Assembly (NCBI GenBank): GCA_937126915.1
Contig: CAKZLM010000062.1
Span: 1-37,195, forward strand
Direction of reading: 5' to 3'
Length of the DNA stretch: 37,195 bases
Source of the DNA: an uncultured Alphaproteobacteria bacterium
Lineage (GTDB): Bacteria > Pseudomonadota > Alphaproteobacteria > Sphingomonadales > SMXR01
Made by a program: the position numbers and the translations under genes. Numbering within the stretch: the first letter of the stretch is position 1; every line of letters begins with the position of its first letter. Below are positions 15,360-22,811 of this stretch, in pieces. A model generated the notes under the pieces. The model was not told where the DNA came from. It did no database searches and worked only from the letters and a program-made list of their open reading frames with translations.

Positions 15360-16700
15360 ATGAAAACGCAAAGCAGCACACCAAGTGCCAGACTGAAATT
15401 TATCTTGGCATCATTAGTGGGTATCATGTTTTTCCTGTTTCCCATTGAAGATGGCGGCAATTACACCATTGGCCTTGGTATTATCACTGATAAAGTAAAA
15501 TATGCCGTTGCCGCTCAATTGCCCTTGATGATCACCTTAACCATTTGCCTAGCCTCCCTTTTAACCTTGGTTTATAGCGTGCGTCCCTTTGGCGGTGAAA
15601 AATGCGCGACGCTCTTTAAAACATCGCCTGTTTGGAATGGCCTTAGGTTATTAGGAGCGATCATTACCCTGATGGTATTTACCGCCACGGGGCCTGAAAT
15701 GATCATTGGTGCAGGCACTGGTCAAACCATGTTTAAGGATTTGGCACCGACCATTTTTATTCTGTTCATCCTTGCTGGTATCGTCCTACCTTTTCTGACT
15801 GATTATGGCTTGATGGAATTTATTGGTACGCTATTAAGGCGGCCTTTTAAGGCGCTTTTTAAAGTGCCCGGCAGGTCAGCCGTTGATGCCGTTGCCAGCT
15901 GGATGGGGTCTGGCACCTTGGGCGTTGTTATCACCACACAGCAATATCAAAAAGGCTATTATAACCAGCGCGAAGCATCGGTTATTGCAACAAACTTTTC
16001 TGTTGTCTCAACGGCCTTTTGCCTAACCATTGCAGAAATTATTCGCATTGACCACATGTTCTTTAGCTATTATTTCGCGATTGTGGTTTGCGGCGTGTTC
16101 GCTGCCCTGATCATGCCACGCATCCCGCCTTTATCACGCCTTCCTGATCTATATATTGATGGGCATGTGGGCAGCATGCGTCATGATCCACCAACCGACA
16201 AAGCCATTTTAACCGTTGCCTTTGATAAGGCTATTGCCCGCGCAGAAAAAGCAACATCTGTGGTTGCTTCTGCCAAAGAAGGGTTGTTTTCAGGCATTCT
16301 CATTTGGGTAACGCTGCTGCCGTTAGTGATGGCTGTGGGTACCGTTGTGCTAATTGTTGCGGAATACACATCCTTTTTCACCCTTATTTCCACCCCCATT
16401 CAATGGCTGCTAGATGCTGTGGGCATTGCTGAGGCTGATAAAGCGGCACCCGGTTTCTTAGTCGGCTTTGCAGATCAATTTTTACCGCCCATTTTAGCGC
16501 AAGGCATAGAATCAGAAACCACACGCTTTCTGATTGGTATTATGGCGGTGACGCAATTAATTTACATGTCGGAAATTGGTGTTATTTTGCTGCAATCTGG
16601 CTTGCCTTTAAGCGTTGGGCGTTTGGCGATAATCTTTCTACAAAGAACCATTATCATCACCCCATTAGCGATCTATTTATCCTTCTACTTCACAACCTAA
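15360..16700 (+). CDS. YjiH family membrane protein with nucleoside-recognition (Gate) domain
   Basis: 446-residue integral membrane protein with about ten hydrophobic segments. It opens with FFLFPIEDGGNYTIGLGIITD and has Gate-domain patterns around LTDYGLMEFIGTLLRRPFKALFKVPGRSAVDAVASWMGSG and QTMF in the first half, with GFADQFLPPILA and VTQLIYMSEIGVILL later. These match the YjiH group related to nucleoside transporters and spore maturation proteins. The transported molecule is unknown. It has a good RBS (AGAGGGTGGGA) and is followed after 15 bases by the acetyltransferase, implying one operon. Confidence 0.85.
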   Translation: MKTQSSTPSARLKFILASLVGIMFFLFPIEDGGNYTIGLGIITDKVKYAVAAQLPLMITLTICLASLLTLVYSVRPFGGEKCATLFKTSPVWNGLRLLGAIITLMVFTATGPEMIIGAGTGQTMFKDLAPTIFILFILAGIVLPFLTDYGLMEFIGTLLRRPFKALFKVPGRSAVDAVASWMGSGTLGVVITTQQYQKGYYNQREASVIATNFSVVSTAFCLTIAEIIRIDHMFFSYYFAIVVCGVFAALIMPRIPPLSRLPDLYIDGHVGSMRHDPPTDKAILTVAFDKAIARAEKATSVVASAKEGLFSGILIWVTLLPLVMAVGTVVLIVAEYTSFFTLISTPIQWLLDAVGIAEADKAAPGFLVGFADQFLPPILAQGIESETTRFLIGIMAVTQLIYMSEIGVILLQSGLPLSVGRLAIIFLQRTIIITPLAIYLSFYFTT

Positions 16701-16715
16701 AACAAAGAGAGTTTG

Positions 16716-17195
16716 ATGACCTTCACCATTCAACAAACCACCAAAAAAGATGCCGGTTTAATTTTACAGTTCATTCAAGACTTGGCTGATTATGAAAAAC
16801 TGGCCCATGAGGCTGTTGCCACCCTTGAAGATATTGAAAACACCCTTTTTGGCGATAAAGCCTATGCGGAATGTGTCATTGCCTATGAGGGGGAAACAGC
16901 TGTTGGCTTTGCCCTATTTTTTCATAATTATTCAACCTTTTTAGGCAAGCCAGGGCTTTATTTGGAAGACTTATTTGTTAAGCCAGCGTACCGTGGCAAG
17001 GGCTATGGCAAGGCATTGCTAAGTCATTTAGCCAAGCTTGCGTTAGACCGTAAGTGTGGTAGGCTGGAATGGTCGGTGCTAGATTGGAATACCCCTGCCA
17101 TTGATTTTTACAAAAGCATTGGGGCAGACCCGATGGATGGCTGGACCGTTAACCGAATGGATGTTGCCGCGATGCAAAACTTAATAAAACTGTAA
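16716..17195 (+). CDS. GNAT family N-acetyltransferase (spermidine/spermine acetyltransferase-like)
   Basis: 159 residues from the ATG at 16716, chosen over the TTG one codon upstream because AAAGAGAG lies at normal distance. The acetyl-CoA motif A is VKPAYRGKGYGKALL near residue 90. The preceding LYLEDLFV and following LEWSVLDWNTPAIDFYKSIGA are the pattern of the SAT1/SAT2-like group, which acetylates polyamines or thialysine. Substrate specificity is not certain. It lies immediately downstream of the YjiH gene. Confidence 0.88.
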   Translation: MTFTIQQTTKKDAGLILQFIQDLADYEKLAHEAVATLEDIENTLFGDKAYAECVIAYEGETAVGFALFFHNYSTFLGKPGLYLEDLFVKPAYRGKGYGKALLSHLAKLALDRKCGRLEWSVLDWNTPAIDFYKSIGADPMDGWTVNRMDVAAMQNLIKL

Positions 17196-17248
17196 AAATA
17201 AACGATTAAAAGAATATTGTTGGGTGACGTTAAAAGGTAAAAACAAAA

Positions 17249-17602
17249 ATGACCAAAGTTTTAATTGTTGATGACAGCAAATTTAGCCTTCTTCTTCTAA
17301 AAGAAGGCCTGCAAAAACGCCAGCCTGAATGGCATATTACAGAATGCCAAGACCCAACCAAAGCAATGGGTATTCTGGCGCAAGCCCCTTATCAACTTGC
17401 CATTGTTGATTTTAACATGCCTGGCATAAACGGTATCAATTTATTGCGTGAAATGCGCCAAAAGCATGCTGATTTAAAACTCATCCTCTGCACCGCAAAT
17501 GTTCAAGAAAGCATAAAGCATGAAGCCCGCGCCCTTGGGGTTGTTGGCATTGCCTATAAACCATTAAATGATGAAATTCTTGATCGCATAGCCTCGTTGT
17601 AA
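17249..17602 (+). CDS. Single-domain response regulator (CheY-like receiver)
   Basis: 117 residues, a receiver domain with no output domain. The acidic pocket is Asp8/Asp9 (VDDS), the phosphoacceptor is Asp54 (AIVDFNMPG), the conserved Thr is in LCTANV and the Lys is in AYKPL. It should be phosphorylated by a histidine kinase encoded elsewhere. The CheC-type phosphatase gene starts 26 bases downstream, so the pair forms a phosphorylation and dephosphorylation module. No other chemotaxis or flagellar gene is in the window. Confidence 0.92.
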   Translation: MTKVLIVDDSKFSLLLLKEGLQKRQPEWHITECQDPTKAMGILAQAPYQLAIVDFNMPGINGINLLREMRQKHADLKLILCTANVQESIKHEARALGVVGIAYKPLNDEILDRIASL

Positions 17603-17628
17603 GAGGCCAAAGTTGAGAGGAGCCCTTT

Positions 17629-18273
17629 ATGGCTGAACTTGATCCCCTAACAGAAGATGCCTTGATGGAACTATTTAACATCGGCGTTAGTCGGGCAGCC
17701 ACATCGCTCTCAAGCTTGGCAAAGCGTGAAGTTAGCATTACACCGCCCAACATTAAATATCTTTCCCGTAACGAGATGATTGATTATGCCATAGAACATA
17801 TTGGTGGCGAGGTCACTGCGATGGGGATTGAATTTGAAGGCAATGTCGATGGTCACATTCAATTACTATTAGCGCGGCAACAAGCACTACCTATTTCAAA
17901 GCTTATGTTGATGGCGCAAGGCCTAGAAATTAATGATAAGTCCATTTTACGAGAATCATTACTGGAAACTTCCAACATTCTTCTAAACGCCTGCCTTGGG
18001 TCACTTGCCAACTCCTTAAAAGTGCGGTTTGAAACGCAAGTTCCAAAACTGATCCCTTCGATTAAAAAACAAGACATAGCTCATGATTTTGATGATGATG
18101 ATTTCTGCCTTGATTGGCAGTTTTCTGAAATATCTTTGGGAGTTCTGCTACAAATGGACCTAAGTATCCAAATTGACGATTTTAACGCCAAAATGATGAT
18201 ATACTTGGAATTGCCTTCCACCACCGTTTTTGAAGAACGTTTAAGCGCATTTGTCAAACGCTTAACGTCGTAA
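17629..18273 (+). CDS. CheC-like protein phosphatase
   Basis: 214 residues with two copies of the CheC/FliY/CheX active-site pattern. The first is D10-x3-E14-x2-N17, with Pro39 at the expected 22-residue spacing. The second is E-x2-N in LLETSNILLN, with a proline 23 residues later. These residues dephosphorylate CheY-P in known members. The RBS is GAGAGGAG, and the gene follows the receiver gene after 26 bases. The C-terminus has an acidic stretch (HDFDDDD) and a closing strand. The natural target is probably the neighbouring receiver, which is inference from position. Confidence 0.85.
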   Translation: MAELDPLTEDALMELFNIGVSRAATSLSSLAKREVSITPPNIKYLSRNEMIDYAIEHIGGEVTAMGIEFEGNVDGHIQLLLARQQALPISKLMLMAQGLEINDKSILRESLLETSNILLNACLGSLANSLKVRFETQVPKLIPSIKKQDIAHDFDDDDFCLDWQFSEISLGVLLQMDLSIQIDDFNAKMMIYLELPSTTVFEERLSAFVKRLTS

Positions 18274-18299
18274 AACCAACTGTCAAACGTTTAAGACAG
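18241..18299 (+). repeat. Direct and inverted repeats at the end of the CheC gene
   Basis: GTCAAACGCTTAA (18253-18265) recurs as GTCAAACGTTTAA (18282-18294). The second copy sits in an inverted repeat CTGTC...GACAG (18280-18299), and TTAAGCG (18241-18247) pairs with CGCTTAA (18259-18265). No T-run follows. It may be a weak stem-loop at the 3' end of the operon. Confidence 0.35.
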
Positions 18300-18353
18300 C
18301 GCCACGTGTTTGCCATTAAAACCCTGCTTGCATCAAGAGGCTTTTCTTGTAAA

Positions 18354-18369
18354 TATACAAGTCTGTCTA
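18354..18369 (+). promoter_or_regulatory. Candidate operator of the TetR gene
   Basis: The sequence TATACA-4 bases-TGTCTA is an inverted repeat of the form TAnACA...TGTnTA, 26 bases before the TetR start. Autoregulation of TetR genes through such sites is common; binding here is inferred from position. Confidence 0.4.
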
Positions 18370-18394
18370 TTTTTATTCAAAAGGCGTTTTGGCT

Positions 18395-18949
18395 ATGCCC
18401 TATCGATCAAAGAAAAAAGAAATTCTCATCACCACTGCCGAGGAATTGTTTTATCAAAACGGGTTTCACGCGGTGGGCATTGACTATATCATCGCCGAAA
18501 GCGGCGTCGCTAAAATGACACTGTATAAACATTTTAAATCAAAAGACGATTTGATCATGACCGTGTTAGAACACGCCAGCCAGCGTATCATCCAATGGTT
18601 AGAGCGTGAAACAGATCGCCTTAGTCTTACCGATGAAATGCGCATTGACGCGCTTTTTGATGCCCATGAACACTGGTTTCGTGAGCATCATTTTAAGGGC
18701 TGTTTATTTGCCCGCGCATGTGCGGAATACCCTGATCCTGAAATGCCAATCCACCAAATGGCCGAACGCCACTTTAGAAACGTGTTTCGGGTAGTAGAAC
18801 GACAAGCCTCACTGGCCGGTGCAAAAGACCCCGCCAACACAGCAGAAAACATTATGGTGCTCTTAGAGGGGGCCAAAGCGCTTGCCTTTGCCGCCAGTGC
18901 GCCGATCGCCGCAAGGCGCGCCAAGCGGGTGGCAAAATCACTGCTTTAG
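18395..18949 (+). CDS. TetR/AcrR family transcriptional regulator
   Basis: 184 residues from the ATG at 18395; a TTG two codons upstream is an alternative. The N-terminal HTH reads AEELFYQNGFHAVGIDYIIAESGVAKMTLYKHFKSKDDL, with the TLYKHFKSKDDL signature of the family. The C-terminal ligand domain (about 65-184) has one cysteine in CLFARAC and the MVLLEGAKALAFAA helix common in TetR regulators that respond to electrophiles or xenobiotics. The likely target is itself through the site at 18354, and possibly the convergent hydrolase gene, whose stop lies 9 bases away. Confidence 0.9.
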   Translation: MPYRSKKKEILITTAEELFYQNGFHAVGIDYIIAESGVAKMTLYKHFKSKDDLIMTVLEHASQRIIQWLERETDRLSLTDEMRIDALFDAHEHWFREHHFKGCLFARACAEYPDPEMPIHQMAERHFRNVFRVVERQASLAGAKDPANTAENIMVLLEGAKALAFAASAPIAARRAKRVAKSLL

Positions 18950-18958
18950 AAAGCTGAC

Positions 18959-19609
18959 TTATCCTGCCAAAACCTGATCACCCACAAAGGGGTTAGTAGC
19001 GCGTTCTTCAGCAAAAGTAGACATGGGGCCATGCCCTGGAATGAAGCGCACATCACCGCCCAACGGCCACAGTTTTTGAACAATTGAATCGATCAATTCC
19101 TGGGTATTGCCGCGCGGAAAATCAGTACGCCCAACACTGCCCTTAAAAAGAACATCGCCCACAATCGCTAATTTTTGTCCTTCATGATACAGCACCACAT
19201 GACCCGGCGTATGGCCCGGACAATGAAACACATCAAGGGTTTCTTGACCAATAGTGAGCTGATCACCATCATTTAGAAATTGATCAGGGGCAAATGTCTT
19301 GGCCCAATTAAACTGGTACCTCGCACCGTCTTCTTCAAGGCGTGCAATCCAGAACATATCTTCTTCATGTGGGCCAATGATGGGAACACCTGTGCCATCT
19401 TTTAAGGTTTGCGCTGCACCACAATGATCAATATGACCATGGGTAATCCAGATGGCTTTTAAGGTAAGGCCTTCTCGGTCAAGGACGGTTTGAATTTTGT
19501 CCAGATCACCACCAGGATCAACAACCGCGGCTTCCATGGTTTGATCACACCATAAAACCGAACAATTTTGCTGAAACGGCGTTACCGGAACAATTTTAAC
19601 TTTTAGCAT
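18959..19609 (-). CDS. Metallo-beta-lactamase-fold hydrolase (glyoxalase II-like, YcbL type)
   Basis: 216 residues from the ATG at 19609, selected because GGGAGAT precedes it; the longer frame upstream has no RBS. The metal motif T-H57-G-H59-I-D61-H62 is intact, with later ligands in CPGHTPGH, the bridging Asp in IVGDVLFKGSVGR, and His in FIPGHGP. This is the short glyoxalase II-like group, which hydrolyses thioesters such as S-lactoylglutathione or other small substrates. It is cytoplasmic. The exact substrate is unknown. It faces the TetR gene tail to tail. Confidence 0.9.
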   Translation of the reverse strand: MLKVKIVPVTPFQQNCSVLWCDQTMEAAVVDPGGDLDKIQTVLDREGLTLKAIWITHGHIDHCGAAQTLKDGTGVPIIGPHEEDMFWIARLEEDGARYQFNWAKTFAPDQFLNDGDQLTIGQETLDVFHCPGHTPGHVVLYHEGQKLAIVGDVLFKGSVGRTDFPRGNTQELIDSIVQKLWPLGGDVRFIPGHGPMSTFAEERATNPFVGDQVLAG

Positions 19610-19861
19610 CCAAATCTCCCATCTTTGATTGCTTGACGTAACAGATTCACATAAAAACCTCAAGCCAGAACCGCAGTGAGAGCATGACTAGCGCGCCTAA
19701 CTTGCTGGCAACAAAGGTCTTTTAATACACCTTAAATTGGCTGTTAATTTATCCTTGATTATTCAAGACATTTTTACTAGACACATGCCCTATTCAGAAA
19801 TGAACATAAAAAAATCTAAAAACAACCAAAATAAAAAAGCATTACTAAACGGAGCATCCCC

Positions 19862-20617
19862 ATTAGACCGCTGTTTGTTTTAAAGTCACTGTTATTATTG
19901 TGTTTTGTTGCATCCACACCTTCCATGGCACAAGTGCGCCTTGTAACTGCTAACTTGCCACCCCACGCCATGAATGAGGGCAAGGAAGGCATTGCTGTGG
20001 CCATTTTGAAAGAAGCCGAAAAACATCTAACTTTTAAAAGCACCATTGAAACACGCACCATCAACCGTGCCTTGGTCACACCTCAGCATCATGAACGCAA
20101 TACGCTGCTGTTTCCTGTTTCCCGCTCAAAAAAACGTGAAAAGGATTACCGTTGGATCGCTCCACTTTATGCTGTTGAATTTGCTTTTGCCCATAATCAC
20201 CAAAAATTCAGCCTTGAAGAAGCCAAAAAGCTGGACATGATCGGTGTACGCCAAAACAGCATGTTTGAAGAGGTGCTTAAAAATTTAGGGTTCGATAATG
20301 TTTATTCAGGCTCGCCCAATCCTGAACAATTGGCCCATATGTTGGACCGTAAACGCCTTGATGCATGGTTCGGCGATGCAAGCCAACTAAAGTATATTTT
20401 AGACAAAAAACTAAATACCAAAACCTCCTTTAAAGTCTCTCATTCCGTTGGCGCATTTCCGACCTATTTAGCCGGCGATTCTCAAACAGATGAAACAATC
20501 ATTGAGGCCTATCGCCAAGCTATTTTAACGGTTCAACAGAGTGACTTTTATAAAAAGCTAATAGCGGCCTACCCAATGGCACACCCCATCAGCCGCAACC
20601 ACCCCTTGATGCCATAA
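19862..20617 (+). CDS. Periplasmic solute-binding protein (SBP family 3-like), probable ATT start codon
   Basis: From an ATT at 19862 the frame reads (M)RPLFVLKSLLLLCFVASTPSMA then QVRL, a textbook Sec signal of 22 residues, for a total of 251. GGAG lies 7 bases upstream (19851-19854). The nearest standard candidate, TTG at 19898, has no RBS and would lose most of the signal. The mature part resembles amino-acid-type binding proteins: VTANLPPHAMNEGKEGIAVAIL, then a basic RTINRAL region, a RSKKREKDYRWIAPL hinge, and a second lobe with IGVRQNSMFEEVL, DAWFGDASQLKYIL and a closing helix. No permease genes lie nearby, so it may be an orphan sensor or binding component. Ligand unknown. Confidence 0.75.
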   Translation: MRPLFVLKSLLLLCFVASTPSMAQVRLVTANLPPHAMNEGKEGIAVAILKEAEKHLTFKSTIETRTINRALVTPQHHERNTLLFPVSRSKKREKDYRWIAPLYAVEFAFAHNHQKFSLEEAKKLDMIGVRQNSMFEEVLKNLGFDNVYSGSPNPEQLAHMLDRKRLDAWFGDASQLKYILDKKLNTKTSFKVSHSVGAFPTYLAGDSQTDETIIEAYRQAILTVQQSDFYKKLIAAYPMAHPISRNHPLMP

Positions 20618-20647
20618 AAAAAGCTGCCACACGTTAAGCATGGCAGC
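20614..20647 (-). terminator. Rho-independent terminator of rpoD
   Basis: On the minus strand GCTGCCATGC and GTGTGGCAGC form a stem with a TTAAC loop, followed by a run of seven T. It overlaps the last codons of the convergent binding-protein gene. Confidence 0.85.
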
Positions 20648-20672
20648 CATTTCAATGTTATTAATGGAAACC

Positions 20673-22739
20673 TTAGTTATCCAAGAAACTTCGCAATTTA
20701 CGAGAGCGACTTGGGTGCTTAAGTTTGCGTAACGCTTTTGCTTCAATTTGGCGAATACGTTCACGGGTAACCGAGAACTGCTGACCAACCTCTTCTAGGG
20801 TGTGATCCGTGTTCATACCAATACCAAAGCGCATCCGAAGCACACGTTCCTCACGCGGGGTCAATGACGCCAACACGCGGGTCGTGGTTTCACGCAAGTT
20901 AAGGTGAATAGCCGCATCCAAAGGAATAATGGCATTTTTGTCTTCAATAAAGTCACCTAAATGGCTGTCTTCCTCATCCCCAATAGGTGTTTCCAGCGAA
21001 ATTGGCTCTTTAGCGATTTTCATCACCTTGCGCACTTTTTCAAGCGGCATTGATAAACGCTCTGCCAATTCCTCAGGGGTGGCTTCGCGGCCAATTTCAT
21101 GCAGCATTTGGCGACCCGTACGAACCAGTTTGTTAATCGTTTCAATCATATGAACTGGAATACGAATGGTGCGTGCTTGGTCTGCAATTGAGCGGGTAAT
21201 CGCCTGACGGATCCACCATGTTGCATAGGTCGAGAATTTATAACCGCGCCGATATTCAAACTTATCAACCGCTTTCATCAAGCCAATGTTACCCTCTTGA
21301 ATAAGATCAAGGAATTGTAGGCCACGGTTGGTATATTTTTTAGCGATTGAGATAACCAAACGAAGGTTGGCTTCCACCATTTCTTTCTTAGCAATTCGGG
21401 CTTCTTTTTCACCCTTTTGCACCATATGAACAACGCGGCGGAACTCACCTACAGCCATGCCCGCTTTTTGGGCAACTTCGGCTATTTGGTCACGCATATT
21501 GTTAATCGATTCAGCTTCTTTGCTGGTAAAATCAGCCCAGCCACGACCCGGCAATTTAGAAACCCGCTCAAGCCATTCATGCTCAAGCTCGTTACCTAAA
21601 AACTCATCCAAGAAAGCTTTACGGCTAATTTTATAGCGCTCTGCCAAACGTAACATCTTACCTGACAGGCTAACCATACGACGGTTCATACCATACAATT
21701 GGTCTACCAATTCTTCGATTCGGTTACCATTAATGTGCATGGATGATACCAATTCAACCAATTCTTCTTTTAGCTTTTTAAAGCGGCGCTCTTGTGACGC
21801 GCTAATCGCCTCGCCTTTTTGGCCTAACTCAAAGCTTTGAACTTGAAGGCGGTTATATTTTTTATAGGTAGACGCAATCGACTTAAATTTCTCGATGGTT
21901 TCAGGCAATAAATTTTCTTCCATTGCCGCCAATGACATGTTGGCATGGGCCTCATCATCGTCTTCGTCGTCATCATCGTCTTCGCTGCTTTCACCCTCTT
22001 CGCCATCTTCATCATCAGATGATGGTTTTGACGTCACATTATCATCTTTTTTGGGGTCATCTTTTTTGGTCTCAGCCGTTTTTGACTCAGCTGCCTTAGA
22101 CTCATCATTATTGTTTTCGCCATCACTGTCATCATCAAAGTCATCCGCATTTGGGCCTTTGCCTGATGTGGCATCTAGGTCGATAATGTCACGTAGTAAA
22201 ATTTCGCCTTCTTCCAAGGCCTCTGCCCAGCTGATAATAGCTTGGAAGGTTAACGGGCTTTCGCATAAGCCATCAATCATGGTACCACGACCAGCCTCAA
22301 TACGCTTAGCAATGGCAATTTCACCTTCGCGGCTTAAAAGCTCAACCCGGCCCATTTCGCGCAAATACATGCGCACGGGGTCATCGGTGCGATCGCTTTC
22401 AGGCTTTTTAGTAATAACCTCAAATTTTTCATCTTCGTCATCACCGTCGTCATTATCGCTTTCGTTATCGCTGTCATTAGAATCGCCATCTTTGTCATCT
22501 GGCTCATCACCCTCAATAACATTAATGCCCATGTCATTTAGCATGGTCATAATGTCTTCAATTTTTTCTGACGACATCTCGTCTTGAGGCAGGGTCTCGT
22601 TCAGCTCGTCATAAGAAATATAGCCACGCTTTTTGGCGCGGGCGATCATCTCTTTTACTTTTTTTGCTTCAGCATCCACCAGTGGGCTTTCGCCCTCACC
22701 GCCACCTTGTTGACCGCTGTCAGTAGGTTTCTTTGCCAT
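20673..22739 (-). CDS. rpoD: RNA polymerase primary sigma factor, sigma-70
   Basis: 688 residues. Region 1.1 lies at about 15-75. A first acidic stretch at about 80-110 leads into region 1.2 ([22 protein letters not shown]). A second, longer acidic insertion covers about 200-270 and includes a run of mixed D and E ending near DDEAH. Regions 2-4 are intact: [43 protein letters not shown] around 500-515, [26 protein letters not shown], and the -35 helix-turn-helix [24 protein letters not shown] around 645-675. It recognises housekeeping promoters. It lies downstream of dnaG in the same direction, as in the macromolecular-synthesis operon. The acidic insertion is typical of alphaproteobacteria, though long here. 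Confidence 0.98.
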   Translation of the reverse strand: MAKKPTDSGQQGGGEGESPLVDAEAKKVKEMIARAKKRGYISYDELNETLPQDEMSSEKIEDIMTMLNDMGINVIEGDEPDDKDGDSNDSDNESDNDDGDDEDEKFEVITKKPESDRTDDPVRMYLREMGRVELLSREGEIAIAKRIEAGRGTMIDGLCESPLTFQAIISWAEALEEGEILLRDIIDLDATSGKGPNADDFDDDSDGENNNDESKAAESKTAETKKDDPKKDDNVTSKPSSDDEDGEEGESSEDDDDDEDDDEAHANMSLAAMEENLLPETIEKFKSIASTYKKYNRLQVQSFELGQKGEAISASQERRFKKLKEELVELVSSMHINGNRIEELVDQLYGMNRRMVSLSGKMLRLAERYKISRKAFLDEFLGNELEHEWLERVSKLPGRGWADFTSKEAESINNMRDQIAEVAQKAGMAVGEFRRVVHMVQKGEKEARIAKKEMVEANLRLVISIAKKYTNRGLQFLDLIQEGNIGLMKAVDKFEYRRGYKFSTYATWWIRQAITRSIADQARTIRIPVHMIETINKLVRTGRQMLHEIGREATPEELAERLSMPLEKVRKVMKIAKEPISLETPIGDEEDSHLGDFIEDKNAIIPLDAAIHLNLRETTTRVLASLTPREERVLRMRFGIGMNTDHTLEEVGQQFSVTRERIRQIEAKALRKLKHPSRSRKLRSFLDN

Positions 22740-22769
22740 AAAATCGATTTACCCTTCATTCCTAGAGTG

Positions 22770-22800
22770 ATCACCTCTTTCGCTTATGCTAAAAGGTGAT
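22770..22800 (-). other. Stem-loop in the dnaG-rpoD gap
   Basis: ATCACCT (22770-22776) and AGGTGAT (22794-22800) form a 7-bp stem in the 72-base gap between dnaG and rpoD. No T-run follows on the minus strand, so it may be an RNA-processing or promoter-adjacent feature rather than a terminator. Confidence 0.4.
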
Positions 22801-22811
22801 AGCGACCTTCT

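Noticed and set aside
19800-19883. Short frame MNIKKSKNNQNK... ahead of the binding-protein gene
   Set aside because: Out of frame with the signal peptide, lysine/asparagine-rich AT-dense sequence, no RBS; the ATT start with GGAG explains the gene better.
21895-22587. 230-codon serine-rich frame on the plus strand
   Set aside because: It is the reverse complement of the acidic Asp/Glu codons of rpoD; the composition (Ser, Leu, Pro) is the predicted antisense shadow and no RBS is present.
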